From positions 1-22,420 of IMG/VR virus record IMGVR_UViG_3300028858_000221: a stretch of 22,420 bases of DNA; one strand, given 5' to 3'. This DNA comes from a virus. Of the stretch, positions 1 through 7,432 are shown one piece after another; within the stretch, counting starts at the first letter, position 1; every line of letters begins with the position of its first letter. The translations under genes were made by a program, and so were the position numbers. Below the pieces are notes generated by a model that was not told the DNA's origin, searched no databases, and saw nothing but the letters and a program-made list of their open reading frames with translations.

Positions 1-1479
1 TTATGAGCTTGTTTTTGTAGGTGGCGTTTCTATTGCAGCTTGTACAGCAAGTCCATTTTCGACTTTTTGAGTTTCCGCCTTGAGAATTCTTTCTGACGTT
101 TCAGAAAGCTTCTTCGATATAGCCGAGAAACCTGGAATTTTAGATAGGGCGTCCATCGAGTCAGAAAGCTTTGCGCTATTCTCTAAGGCATCCATAAGGG
201 GGTGATCTGATTTATTGTAGTCGGTGATGAGCTTCCCAGGATTTTCAGAGCTGACTTGAAGAAGGTTAAAGAGAAGTCTAGTTCTAAGCTCATCTCGAAC
301 CAAGCTTTCACGAGGTAGAGATTCAATCTGGTTGGATAGGCCGGAGAAGGTTTTTCCAAGAACGGCTTTGTGTGTGTACTCTTCAATTAGTCGTTTAGAT
401 AGATTTAGTTTTTTATTTGATGAGTATGCGAACCACAGTACGGGGAAATATAGCGGCAAGATGGAGATGATAAGGCTTGGCGTGTCCTTGATCACCTGTA
501 CTAGGTCCGAACCTTTCCACCCAAGAAGATATATGTCAACAAAGAAAGGGATTAGTGAAACTGCAACCATTAACGCAATTGCAGTGGCGAAGCTGGATTC
601 ATATTTTTCTTGAGAAACTATTTCGTCCTCTTTCTTTTTTTCATATGCGGCGCTTAAGCCTTCAGCCATTGCTCCAGGTAGCAGTCCGGTGAGTTGCTTA
701 TCTATCTCTAGAATTCTATCCTTTGAATCTGAAACCAATGTTTCAAAGTTTTCATTGTCGGCTTTTAATTGCTTTTCATGTTTTTCAGTAATGGTGGATG
801 TTAGGTTTTGGATTGTTTCGTGTAGTTCAACTGTCTGATTTGCCACACCATCATAGGCGACCTTCAGCTCATCTATTAGCCCATCTACCCGCGCTACCGT
901 GCCGTCAGTAGCTTTTATTTCCTCACCAAAAATTACTGAGTGCAAATCATCTATTTCTGACTTTCGTTTAATTGAGTGAGTTAAAAGGCTTTCGATGTTT
1001 TCGCTTGTTTTTTTGGAGGTTTCTACAAGTTTGCTTACAAGTTCAACCTGTTCCGGAAGAAGTGCGCTCTCCGACAGCGCTGACTTTATTATTGCATAGC
1101 TTGACGTGATCTCGTTGGCTTGTGATTCAGCTGTCTCCTTTATAGTTAGAAGCTCTGCGTATACTGCTTGGTTGCTGATTACGATAGACTGTGTCAGCGC
1201 TTGATCTTGCTCTGCGGCCTCTTTGGTTGCTCTTATTTCAATGAGTTCTGCTTTGGCGTCAGCATTGAGAGCTGTGAGTTCTGTCAGTGCTATGTCGATA
1301 TTTGATTTTGTTGCGTTGATTTTTTCTTCGATCGACTTTGCATTTTTTGCGGCAGTACTAGCGACTTGTTCCGAGTCAGTTGCCTTTGTTATTATTTCTA
1401 ATCGTAGGATTTCGAAATCTTTTTCAACTTCTGTTCGAAATGCGTCGAAGACTTTTTTATCAACACCTAAAAAAGACAT
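1..1479 (-). CDS. Coiled-coil protein with two central membrane segments
   Basis: The frame is complete: ATG at 1479, stop TAA at 1-3, 492 aa, with GGGGA just upstream of the start. Residues 1-265 are rich in A, E, K, S and T with heptad-like spacing and look like a long coiled coil. Two hydrophobic stretches follow, about residues 296-320 and 334-352, so the protein is probably an inner-membrane protein with both ends on the same side. The part from LLPGAMAEGLSAAYEKKK (267-284) through RLIEEYTHKAVLGKTFSG (363-380) to the NP..D..HP stretch near 413-427 reminds me of the DUF6161 family, but I could not verify that. Its base composition is clearly more AT-rich than the replication genes or the host flank, which suggests separate acquisition. 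Function is unknown; a role as a cargo (defence or stress) gene is only inferred from position. Confidence 0.8.
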   Translation of the reverse strand: MSFLGVDKKVFDAFRTEVEKDFEILRLEIITKATDSEQVASTAAKNAKSIEEKINATKSNIDIALTELTALNADAKAELIEIRATKEAAEQDQALTQSIVISNQAVYAELLTIKETAESQANEITSSYAIIKSALSESALLPEQVELVSKLVETSKKTSENIESLLTHSIKRKSEIDDLHSVIFGEEIKATDGTVARVDGLIDELKVAYDGVANQTVELHETIQNLTSTITEKHEKQLKADNENFETLVSDSKDRILEIDKQLTGLLPGAMAEGLSAAYEKKKEDEIVSQEKYESSFATAIALMVAVSLIPFFVDIYLLGWKGSDLVQVIKDTPSLIISILPLYFPVLWFAYSSNKKLNLSKRLIEEYTHKAVLGKTFSGLSNQIESLPRESLVRDELRTRLLFNLLQVSSENPGKLITDYNKSDHPLMDALENSAKLSDSMDALSKIPGFSAISKKLSETSERILKAETQKVENGLAVQAAIETPPTKTSS

Positions 1480-2084
1480 AAATTCCCCAATATCCTTATA
1501 CGTGAAAGTTGATTTTTTAAAGCGGCTTAGGCACCTTTTGCCGCTTGTGCAGGTATTATTTTTTCAAGGAGCCAAGCTTCCGCTACGTTTGGCGGGGCAG
1601 TCAACGTTAATGAAGCCAAATTTTCGCTATTCTTGCGTGCTACTCGCGCGGTCCGGTCACCGGGTGTCCGAACGTGGTTGGTTAAGGTAACCCTCCCGAT
1701 ATAAATGAAGGTTAAATCGAAGCAGCCGCTTTCTGTGCCTGATCGATGTTAGCCCCGGTAATTTTTTGACGGGCATGATTACTAACTCGCGGCTGTTCAC
1801 GCTGGAAGCCTCACACCGCCTGGCCTACTGACCACTTGAGTATCTTGCCTGCGATAAAACCGTCTGGTGCCTGTCTAGTATTGCCTGGCGAGCTAAGGAT
1901 TTAAATGGTCCGGTATATCACCACCCCATCCCGTCAACGGGCCTTGATATTGATCGGGTATTTACCTTGACGGGCACCTCTAGAATTCTTGACGAGGGCG
2001 GCGCTGGCCAAGCTGCGCGAGTGCGCGCAAAGCGTTGCTCTGCGTGGCTTTCAGCGATCCAGCTGCTGGTGGCGCCAAGTAAAT

Positions 2085-2127
2085 CCGTCAAGACCTGTCA
2101 AGAATTTCGTCAAGGCTGGTCAAGGAT
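2085..2127. repeat. Four-copy GTCAAG direct repeat, 10-bp period
   Basis: Four related 10-mers lie almost head to tail: CCGTCAAGAC (2085), CTGTCAAGAA (2095), CGTCAAGGCT (2108) and GGTCAAGGAT (2118). The first two share GTCAAGA and the last two share GTCAAGG. The 10-bp spacing puts the copies on the same face of the helix, as in iteron or multimeric operator sites. This is one member of the paired-repeat family found in the island's gaps. Confidence 0.75.
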
Positions 2128-2264
2128 TGGGCTCTCGGAGCCACCCGCCACGGGTATGCCAAAAATTCTGGACGTGGTGGGTATCTGGCCTGTTACCCCG
2201 ATCTGTCGGAACCCTTGATCGCTGGGGCTCCCGGCTTAAATCAGGTTGCGTGCCGCGCAGCGAT

Positions 2265-2284
2265 CCGTCCAGATCTGTCCAGAA
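2265..2284. repeat. Paired repeat CCGTCCAGAT/CTGTCCAGAA
   Basis: Two 10-mers in tandem have the same frame as the pair at 2085-2104, but with GTCCAG in place of GTCAAG in both halves. The substitution is therefore matched between the halves. The pair ends 12 bp downstream of the stop codon of the 74-aa gene. Confidence 0.7.
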
Positions 2285-2296
2285 TTATTTGCCTCC

Positions 2297-2521
2297 TCAC
2301 GGCTGTCCCAGGCTGCCGGCGACGGTCAGCTCAGCAATGCCTTGGCGAATGAACACCAGGTTCTCGTCGAGCGTTTCCAGTGCGCCGCGCACGTTATTGG
2401 CAATGTCTGCCGATCCTCGCTGCTCGACCCAGTTGGAAAGCTCCTCCACTGCGGCGCCCAGGGCGAGTTGGTTTTGATTGAGGCGGTCGAGCAGGCTGGC
2501 GATCAATTTGGTGTCCGTCAT
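2297..2521 (-). CDS. Small helical protein of unknown function, 74 aa
   Basis: I chose the ATG at 2521 because GGAG lies about 9 bases upstream; the frame is open further upstream to 2554 but without a better signal. The product begins MTDTKLIASLLDRL and is predicted to be mostly helical, with regular leucine and alanine spacing (LLDRLNQNQLALGAAVEEL, then ALETLDENLVFIRQGIAEL). It is soluble and mildly acidic, with no cysteines and no recognised catalytic motif. It stands alone between two repeat-rich gaps. Small helical proteins of this look are, to my knowledge, common in Pseudomonas mobile elements, but I cannot name a family. Confidence 0.6.
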   Translation of the reverse strand: MTDTKLIASLLDRLNQNQLALGAAVEELSNWVEQRGSADIANNVRGALETLDENLVFIRQGIAELTVAGSLGQP

Positions 2522-2708
2522 GGTGGTTCTCCGTGTTTCGAGAGAGCGTAGCACCGGTGCCGCGAAGACCTGGAATCACCTTTACGTGGTTTGCGTCTGC
2601 CGGCGGCAAATTGGCCTGGCGATGTGATACGGGATTTCCCCGCATCTAACGCGCGGCCTCCGCCCGCATTGGGCGGTGCGCGTTCTCAGGCGGCCACGCT
2701 TGCCGAAT

Positions 2709-2927
2709 CCGTCTCATGCCTGTCTCACATTCGCTGGCGATTCGGTAAAGGCCGGGTAAAAGTAGGCAGGCCAATAGCGCCGTATCCGTCTGGGGTCTGT
2801 CAGGGGTATCGGCGGAAACGGTGCGCTTGTTTGACGGGCTGGCCACGCGATAAGACTCAGACGCCCACCCGGCTTGGGTTTCGTCCCATGCCGGTCTCAA
2901 ATTCCGTCAAAGGGTGGTCAAAGTAGG
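2709..2927. repeat. Composite paired repeats with 11-bp period
   Basis: Two imperfect copies of a composite unit lie about 175 bp apart. Copy one has GTCTCATGCCT/GTCTCACATT (2711-2731) followed by GTAAA/GTAAA ending AGTAGG (2745-2766). Copy two has CGTCCCATGCC/GGTCTCAAATT (2883-2904) followed by GTCAAAG/GTCAAAG ending TAGG (2906-2927). Between them sits GTCTGGGGTCT/GTCAGGGGTA (2788-2808). Within each pair the period is 11 bp, and the bases after GTC or GT are largely shared by the two halves but differ from pair to pair. Confidence 0.65.
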
Positions 2928-2992
2928 TGAAGTCAGCATGAAGACATACCCCATCACACTTGACTCGCCGGCGTCTTAATTAGGAATAAAAA

Positions 2993-3013
2993 AGCCCGCC
3001 TGGTTGGCGGGCT
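2993..3013 (-). terminator. Rho-independent terminator
   Basis: Read on the minus strand, an 8-bp stem AGCCCGCC/GGCGGGCT with a five-base loop is followed directly by a run of six T. It lies 38 bp past the stop of the 67-aa gene and so ends the protease/67-aa transcript. Confidence 0.9.
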
Positions 3014-3050
3014 CTAGACTTTCATTTACTGGAGCCCCTTAAGACTCGAG

Positions 3051-3254
3051 CTATAAAACTGGTTGCCCTCCGGCAAAAATTATTCTAACCGGATGGCCAT
3101 ACCACTGCTGAGGCGGGTTGATCTTTCTCTCAGGACTAAATACCACCACCGTGAAGACTGATGGCGATGTCGAGTCATTGATCACAACGTTCGCAGAATT
3201 CGTCGTCAAATCAAGGCGCCGGAGCAATGCTAGCACTGATTGGTGGTTGTCCAT
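3051..3254 (-). CDS. 67-aa protein overlapping the protease gene
   Basis: The start ATG at 3254 has GGAG 7 bases upstream; a second ATG at 3269 lacks such a signal. The gene overlaps the last 44 bases of the trypsin-like protease gene in another frame and ends 38 bp before a strong terminator, so the two are co-transcribed and probably translationally coupled. The product starts MDNHQSVLALLRRLDL and ends with a hydrophobic, beta-rich stretch (VRIIFAGGQPVL). It has no signal peptide, cysteine or known motif. I do not recognise the family. A role as the protease's partner, substrate or inhibitor is only an inference from the gene arrangement. Confidence 0.55.
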   Translation of the reverse strand: MDNHQSVLALLRRLDLTTNSANVVINDSTSPSVFTVVVFSPERKINPPQQWYGHPVRIIFAGGQPVL

Positions 3255-4389
3255 TTCCGGGCTCCACATTATGGCTCGATAGAAGACTCAAGCTGAAGAA
3301 GTTCAATACCTTGGCTATAGGCAGCACAAAGGAGACATTGTTCCCACCAGCAAAAACTACGCCTACTGCGGCGGTGCCGTCGGCAGTAACCACCAGAGAG
3401 CCACTATCGCCGCCCTCAGAAAAGGTATTGCCGTTGGCTCCCTCTACAATCCATACGCCGGTGAAGTACACCATAGACTGGAATCGCGATGATTTGTAGG
3501 GGATTGACAGCGGTATCACCGTCTCTCCCAGTACGGTACCGAGCCTTAGCCCTGTAGTTCGCCCCACTTTTTTTACGACCATCCCTGCTCTCATTGGCGC
3601 GATTACTGATGGCGTATCGTATGCGCCGTTCCCTTGCATCGAGCTCACCTTATCCGGCTCGGTGATCTCGAAGATCGCGCCGTCAATCTCTTGCAATGCG
3701 ATCTGCTGTGGATCACCACTGTTAAGCTGGGCTAGGCTCAGATGCTTACCAATTGCCAGGGGCGGTGGACTTGCAGGCGATGCATCGATCGGGGCGGGAC
3801 TGAGGATATGCATCCCTGCGGGCGTATGGTTTGAATCGCCAGTAACGTGGTTATTGGAGAAACCTACAATCCGGCCATCTGCCATCGTCGCAAGAAAGCC
3901 GAGCGTCCCAGCGCCTGGAGTATGACTGCAGATCACTGATGATCCGCATGAAATTCTGTTGTTGTGTGAAAACCAGATCGGGGCACCCGATACCGCAGAG
4001 CTTGGGGCCGCTGGTGGGTTAGGCTCGATGAGCGTTTTCCCTGTGTAGTGAATCGTAATGCCGCGTGTGTTTTTCGGGAGTCTTTTTTCTGCGGCTGAAG
4101 AAATAGCGCCTTTGCACATTACGGAGATGGAGCTTGCGGCACTGTCCGCAGCTACGCATACGACCTTGATCCTACGCAATGTATTAGCGATCCTCTCCGC
4201 CGTTTCATCATCAACCCCATAAATCTCACTTAGGGGGAGCTTCATATCTGACTCAACAGGTTCGCTGGCTACCAACGCTCCATGGGTGCGAGCCCACTCA
4301 TGAATGGCTTTTCCAATCTGCGTCGGAGTGTATTTTTGTTCTGCTTCCGCGGCTTCACGCTGAAGACCCACATCGAGCTGCTGGTCCAT
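3211..4389 (-). CDS. Trypsin-like serine protease (chymotrypsin fold)
   Basis: The product is 392 aa. ATG at 4389 is preferred over the adjacent GTG at 4392 because AAGGAGG then lies 4 bases upstream. The catalytic triad can be read with GTG-start numbering (subtract 1 for the ATG start): His182 in FSNNHV, Asp237 in EIDGAIFEI and Ser330 in EGGDSGSLV. KKVGRTTGLRLGTV (274-287) is a typical segment of bacterial trypsin-like domains, roughly residues 150-365. The first about 130 residues form a separate region with a helical start and a beta-rich part before a proline-rich linker. There is no signal peptide, so it probably acts in the cytoplasm, which fits a regulatory or defence protease better than a secreted one. 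It is transcribed with the overlapping 67-aa gene. The trypsin-fold assignment is firm; the substrate is unknown. Confidence 0.88.
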   Translation of the reverse strand: MDQQLDVGLQREAAEAEQKYTPTQIGKAIHEWARTHGALVASEPVESDMKLPLSEIYGVDDETAERIANTLRRIKVVCVAADSAASSISVMCKGAISSAAEKRLPKNTRGITIHYTGKTLIEPNPPAAPSSAVSGAPIWFSHNNRISCGSSVICSHTPGAGTLGFLATMADGRIVGFSNNHVTGDSNHTPAGMHILSPAPIDASPASPPPLAIGKHLSLAQLNSGDPQQIALQEIDGAIFEITEPDKVSSMQGNGAYDTPSVIAPMRAGMVVKKVGRTTGLRLGTVLGETVIPLSIPYKSSRFQSMVYFTGVWIVEGANGNTFSEGGDSGSLVVTADGTAAVGVVFAGGNNVSFVLPIAKVLNFFSLSLLSSHNVEPGNGQPPISASIAPAP

Positions 4390-4524
4390 CACCCCTCCTT
4401 AGGGATTGTCCTAAAATTTTCCACTTTGTTTAGTGACTGCGGTTATCAGCGATCAAACAGCGGCGTAACGCAGTTCAAATTGTTAGTGGAGTGTTACATC
4501 TAGATAAGTGCGGCGCTAGGCGAA

Positions 4525-4530
4525 ATTATA
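4525..4530 (-). promoter_or_regulatory. Possible -10 box for the protease operon
   Basis: On the minus strand there is a perfect TATAAT, about 135 bases upstream of the protease start. The hexamer 17 bp further upstream (ACTGCC) is a poor -35, so this is a weak call. If it is real, the mRNA has a long leader. Confidence 0.3.
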
Positions 4531-4667
4531 CTAAGCATGCGCTCCGAGGCAGTAGCACCCGCGCTAGGGACGCTCACTTAACTGGGCTCATTGGTCCGGA
4601 TAGTTGTAGGTTGTCGATTTTTGAGGAAGAGATGAGTTGGTTTTTTATAAGTTAGTCTGGTTCGCAG

Positions 4668-4708
4668 TGGAAACCACTGCCAAACCCTGGAAACCACAGT
4701 GGAAACCA
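4668..4708. repeat. GGAAACCA repeat, three copies
   Basis: GGAAACCA occurs at 4669, 4689 and 4701; the last two copies are 12 bp apart, and a degenerate CCAAACCC sits between the first and second. It is part of the family of short repeat clusters in the cargo gaps. Confidence 0.65.
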
Positions 4709-4788
4709 GCGCCTGGCAACCATGACTTTTGATAACAGGCTGGCGGGCTGGTTCGCACCAGTCTCGCGTAAAAGGGTGCGAACCTCAG

Positions 4789-4814
4789 TGCGCAATTTGC
4801 GCAATTGCTGCGCA
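4789..4814. repeat. TGCGCA repeat, three copies
   Basis: TGCGCA occurs at 4789, 4798 and 4809, with AATT after the first two copies. Spacing is 9 and 11 bp. Just upstream, GGTTCGCACC (4750) and GGTGCGAACC (4775) form an inverted pair. The layout matches other clusters in the island but the core is different. Confidence 0.65.
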
Positions 4815-4912
4815 GTAAACCGGCGGACCTGCTGGCGCTGAATTTTTAACCTTGTTCTTACAGGTCACCACGAAGGCGTCTGCGCTACAACGATGGACAA
4901 TAAGCTAGGATC

Positions 4913-5248
4913 TTGAGCTCAAGCCAGAATGCGGACGTCAAACCTATGGAAAGCAATCAGGACACCCTGACAAGGTTGCGTGAGAGCAATCTCCGCGACC
5001 CGCTTATGCACGCGCAGGCTCTCTATTCGATAGAAGAGGGGGTGAAAAGCATGGCGCTCGCGACTGAGCGTCTGGTCGACCAAGTGGAAGAGTTGGAGGC
5101 AGGTCAAAAGCGGCGCTATGAGGATCTCTGTAGCTACTTGCTGAGTGGACCGCAAAACACAGCACCGGAGATCGTTCGTTCACTTCGCCATATCAAAGCT
5201 CTTCTCGTGGTCATACTGATTTTGTTCGTCATCAATCTTTTCAGGTGA
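4913..5248 (+). CDS. Small tail-anchored membrane protein with coiled coil
   Basis: This is the only plus-strand gene in the island part of the window. The longest frame starts with TTG at 4913 (111 aa), with AGGA only two bases before it. ATG at 4946 (100 aa) is an alternative without a clear ribosome site, so the start is uncertain. The middle of the protein is charged and helical (SIEEGVKSMALATERL, then VDQVEELEAGQKRRYEDL). The last about 20 residues (ALLVVILILFVINLF) form one membrane segment ending one residue before the C-terminus. The protein therefore probably sits on the membrane with its coiled coil in the cytoplasm. I do not recognise the family. It stands alone between gaps rich in repeats and faces away from the protease operon. 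Confidence 0.65.
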   Translation: MSSSQNADVKPMESNQDTLTRLRESNLRDPLMHAQALYSIEEGVKSMALATERLVDQVEELEAGQKRRYEDLCSYLLSGPQNTAPEIVRSLRHIKALLVVILILFVINLFR

Positions 5249-5401
5249 AGCGAAAAATGAGCACGGCCTTGCGTTTGCACCCGGTGCGCGATGGGTGTGC
5301 GCGAAGCACTGCGTAACACGCGCCAGCGCGAAACTGGGCACCAGCCTTACATGGGGTTGTTTCGCAACTTGGGCGTCTTGTGGCAGTGACCAGCACCAAG
5401 T

Positions 5402-5433
5402 GGTCACTGATGTTGGTCACCGCACCTGGTCAC
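5402..5433. repeat. GGTCAC repeat, three copies, 13-bp period
   Basis: GGTCAC occurs at 5402, 5415 and 5428, exactly 13 bp apart, and an inverted copy (GTGACC) lies at about 5386. The cluster sits in the gap (5249-5544) between the tail-anchored gene and the gp7-like gene, where I see no other feature. Confidence 0.7.
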
Positions 5434-5544
5434 CGCCGAGGTATTCGCTGCGGACTAACGCCAAACCGTGAATACCTTGTTGGGTACTGGAAGGTTTCGA
5501 CCCAAAGAAGCCATCCATGACAGGGGGCTTTCGGCCAATAGTAT

Positions 5545-6108
5545 TCAGAACGGAAGCACAGACCTCGATGAGCATTTGCAGTCCTGTTCATAGCCTGGCC
5601 AGGTGATCTTTCCGTTCAGGGTGAGCCCTTCAGCTACATTGAATTTCTGCCCGTTAGCAAGGCGGTGTGCTTCATCTCGGCTTTTGGACGTTTCGTCACT
5701 CGGGTTTGCCAAGCATGGAGCCCCTGAATAAACCCAGATGGCTTCTGTGAGCCCAAGCTTAATTCTCTCGTCGCGAGTTATCAGTGACTTGGCTCTGGTC
5801 GGCAACCATCTACAAAGCTCTGTCGCCAGCTGCGGCGATATCTCTAAACTTTTCAACGCCTCGGCCATTTCATAAAGGTTGCCGGTCACTGCGGTGCGCA
5901 AGGCAACTTCATAGACAAATTCTGCGGATTCCGCTGGGATAACTTCGGTCTGGATGACGGCTTGCCATAAATCAGCCTTTACTGCCTCTGTAACCCGAGA
6001 GAAGTCTCCCTTCACGACCGGGATGCCGGACTTAGTCGCTTGCGGTGGCTGCTCTGCCGTGGCTCCCGATTTGGTCTTACCCTTTAAAAAGCGTCCAAAC
6101 AATGACAT
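5545..6108 (-). CDS. Protein with Mu gpF/SPP1 gp7-like C-terminal domain
   Basis: The product is 187 aa from ATG at 6108, with GAGGA about 9 bases upstream. The N-terminal 30 residues are basic and flexible. The middle is helical (residues 35-110). The C-terminal part has the order of motifs seen at the end of phage head-morphogenesis proteins of the Mu gpF/SPP1 gp7 type: an arginine-rich helix and LGLTEAIWVYSGAPC, then H..ANGQKFN...GL, then PGYEQDCKC and the end VLPF. In phages this domain belongs to a minor capsid protein of 300 or more residues that is encoded beside portal genes. Here it is short and alone, with no portal or capsid gene in view. It may be a capsid-derived cargo protein or an interference factor. 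The motif similarity is by eye and the role is unknown. Confidence 0.6.
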   Translation of the reverse strand: MSLFGRFLKGKTKSGATAEQPPQATKSGIPVVKGDFSRVTEAVKADLWQAVIQTEVIPAESAEFVYEVALRTAVTGNLYEMAEALKSLEISPQLATELCRWLPTRAKSLITRDERIKLGLTEAIWVYSGAPCLANPSDETSKSRDEAHRLANGQKFNVAEGLTLNGKITWPGYEQDCKCSSRSVLPF

Positions 6109-6640
6109 GGCCTAATCCTCTTTTCCGTTGTTCGTGGCGCTGCTGGTGAATAGGGTGGCTTGTCGCGCAGAAAGTCACAACGCGTGCAGAATCGAGAGGC
6201 CATCATGGTAAGCATGAAGGCGGTTGTAAAGTTCGCCTTGAAGCCAGAGAGGATGCCGGGCGGTCTACTTCAGAGCGTCCACTTTTGGCCGATTTCTGCC
6301 CTTTGGTCAGCGCCAGCGACTTAACAAAACTTAACCTTTTTTCAGGTCGAGAACCTGTCAAAGCCTGTCATCGAGCACGCACCAGAACCTGACAAAACCT
6401 GACATCGGATCGAGTGCGAAAGCCTGGCTCGATGTTGACAAATGTTGACATCGGATCAGCCTGGAGCCGCTGGAAACGCTCGCGACCTGTTGGCAAAAGT
6501 TAGTCCTGTGAGAGGTTGGCCAGCCCGTCATTCTGTTAACAATTTCCAAAGTTGGCGGGTGTTGGGCGACCTAGCAAGCCAGCTATATCCAACGCGGGCG
6601 AGGCCCATTTGGGCTCCTCCGCTAAACGTAATATTTCATG
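6109..6640. other. Gene-poor stretch with four matched repeat pairs
   Basis: No convincing gene lies in these about 530 bases. A 39-codon plus-strand frame (6205-6324) has GAGAGG before its ATG but no other support. The main content is the set of repeat pairs at 6319-6452. The rest shows nothing I can name. Confidence 0.45.
6319..6452. repeat. Four 10-bp repeat pairs with matched cores
   Basis: Four tandem pairs follow each other: ACTTAACAAA/ACTTAACCTT (6319), CCTGTCAAAG/CCTGTCATCG (6354), CCTGACAAAA/CCTGACATCG (6388) and TGTTGACAAA/TGTTGACATC (6433). In each pair the first six to eight bases are identical in both halves but differ from the other pairs. In all four pairs the first half ends in CAAA or CAAAG; in the last three the second half ends in CATC or CATCG. 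The period is exactly 10 bp throughout. Confidence 0.8.
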
Positions 6641-7432
6641 TCACAAAGCATCAGCTAGGATTTTGCTTTCATCTCTTGCCAAGTTGTTCCTTAGTGCGTC
6701 TGCCAGTTCTTTTGATTCTCGTGCAATCTCGGTCAGATACTCTCGTCTCACCACTCTAACGCAACATCCAACCTGGCTGGGTATGTGTGCCGAGAATAGA
6801 AATTCGCTTTTCTGAACCTCGGTTAGCACTAGGTCACCCTCGCTACTCCTCTCGCATTCGAATAGTGGTGAATCTACGACGATGATCGGAAAGGCGAATG
6901 CCAAACGCGGCAGCTTTCCCTCTCCTTCATCTTGGGACACTCCGTGGCAAGCTTTTAATACCGATATTGCTGCGCCGAAAGCCTCATCGTTCTTACCTCC
7001 CATGGCCTGGCGGAAACCATAACCCCCACGATTAGGGCGTTCTATATATTTAGCAAGGAGAGGAAGTTCGCGCCGTATTCCCATCGATATACGTTTTTTC
7101 ACTACGGCACGAGCAGCACCAGATTTGACGCCAAAAGCATCTAGTCTATTTGAGGTTTTGAGTACGTCATCGGACATGAATACTACCCAGGGATTTTGGG
7201 TTGACTTGCACTCAACGACAAAGGAAATGTCCAATATCCCAATCCAGTCCGGATCTTGCGCAAGCACATCTATTTCTCGCCCTTTATCGGCTTGGGGGTC
7301 GGCAAAGGTGGCAGATTGTCTAACGTCGAACCCTGCCTCGCGAAATGCCGCCGCCGCTTCCATTTCCAACGGGAAGCCGGTCTTCTTTAGCCATTCAGTG
7401 ATGTTCCTGGTTAGCGTGCTAGGTTCCTTCAT
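6641..7432 (-). CDS. Orphan PD-(D/E)XK restriction-like nuclease
   Basis: I place the start at ATG 7432 (263 aa) because GAGG lies 8 bases upstream; GTG 7441 and ATG 7438 are closer to it than usual. The PD-(D/E)XK core is readable, numbered from GTG 7441: Glu35 in the helix FREAGFDV, Asp58 in GREIDVLAQ, and Glu77-Cys-Lys79 in FVVECKST. It is followed by NPWVVFM, the layout of Mrr/Holliday-type nuclease domains. The C-terminal half (about 110-266) has a beta-rich part (LAFAFPIIVVDSPLFEC) and a helical end, and shows no second known domain. There is no methyltransferase or ATPase nearby, so it is a stand-alone enzyme in this window. It probably cuts DNA as an anti-phage or inter-element function; that is inferred from fold and setting. 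Confidence 0.75.
   Translation of the reverse strand: MKEPSTLTRNITEWLKKTGFPLEMEAAAAFREAGFDVRQSATFADPQADKGREIDVLAQDPDWIGILDISFVVECKSTQNPWVVFMSDDVLKTSNRLDAFGVKSGAARAVVKKRISMGIRRELPLLAKYIERPNRGGYGFRQAMGGKNDEAFGAAISVLKACHGVSQDEGEGKLPRLAFAFPIIVVDSPLFECERSSEGDLVLTEVQKSEFLFSAHIPSQVGCCVRVVRREYLTEIARESKELADALRNNLARDESKILADAL

Larger units (their letters stand above)
1480..2296. other. Gene-poor stretch with paired short repeats
   Basis: I see no convincing gene in these about 815 bases. Open frames here have odd composition and run through repeats. What is present is a series of short direct-repeat pairs: CCGTCTGGTG/CCTGTCTAGT (1860-1880), four GTCAAG copies (2085-2127) and CCGTCCAGAT/CTGTCCAGAA (2265-2284). 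There are also scattered TTGACGGG or CCCGTCAA words between 1755 and 1995. A plus-strand frame from about 1989 continues into the repeats and could be the decayed end of an older gene, but this is weak. Confidence 0.5.
2522..3050. other. Gene-poor stretch with composite repeats and a terminator
   Basis: No credible gene is seen. Frames open across 2591-2926 (plus) and 2646-2900 (minus) run straight through the repeats and have unnatural composition. A GC-rich hairpin (CCGCCC 2660-2665 with GGGCGG 2671-2676) lies in the first third. The composite repeats at 2709-2927 and the terminator at 2993-3013 occupy the rest. Confidence 0.5.
4393..4912. other. Divergent intergenic region with repeats
   Basis: These about 520 bases separate the protease (leftward) from the tail-anchored protein gene (rightward). 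They hold a TATAAT-like box for the protease and several short repeats (GGAAACC, TGCGCA, and GGTTCGCAC facing GTGCGAACC). A short plus-strand stretch near 4776-4849 reads like the end of a former coding frame (GANLSAQFAQLLRSKPADLL), but it has no start and I do not call a gene. Confidence 0.45.

Noticed and set aside
2085-2284. Possible CRISPR array
   Set aside because: Repeat units are only 6-10 bp with no spacers of constant length, and no cas genes are near.
2591-2926. Plus- and minus-strand frames in the repeat-rich gap
   Set aside because: They run through repeats, lack ribosome sites and have unnatural composition.
1-3000. Left attachment site (second copy of the tRNA 3' end)
   Set aside because: I found no second copy of the tRNA-Met 3' sequence here or elsewhere in the window; the left end is probably outside.
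6205-6324. 39-codon plus-strand frame with GAGAGG before its ATG
   Set aside because: It is too short, has no recognisable sequence and ends within a repeat; insufficient support.
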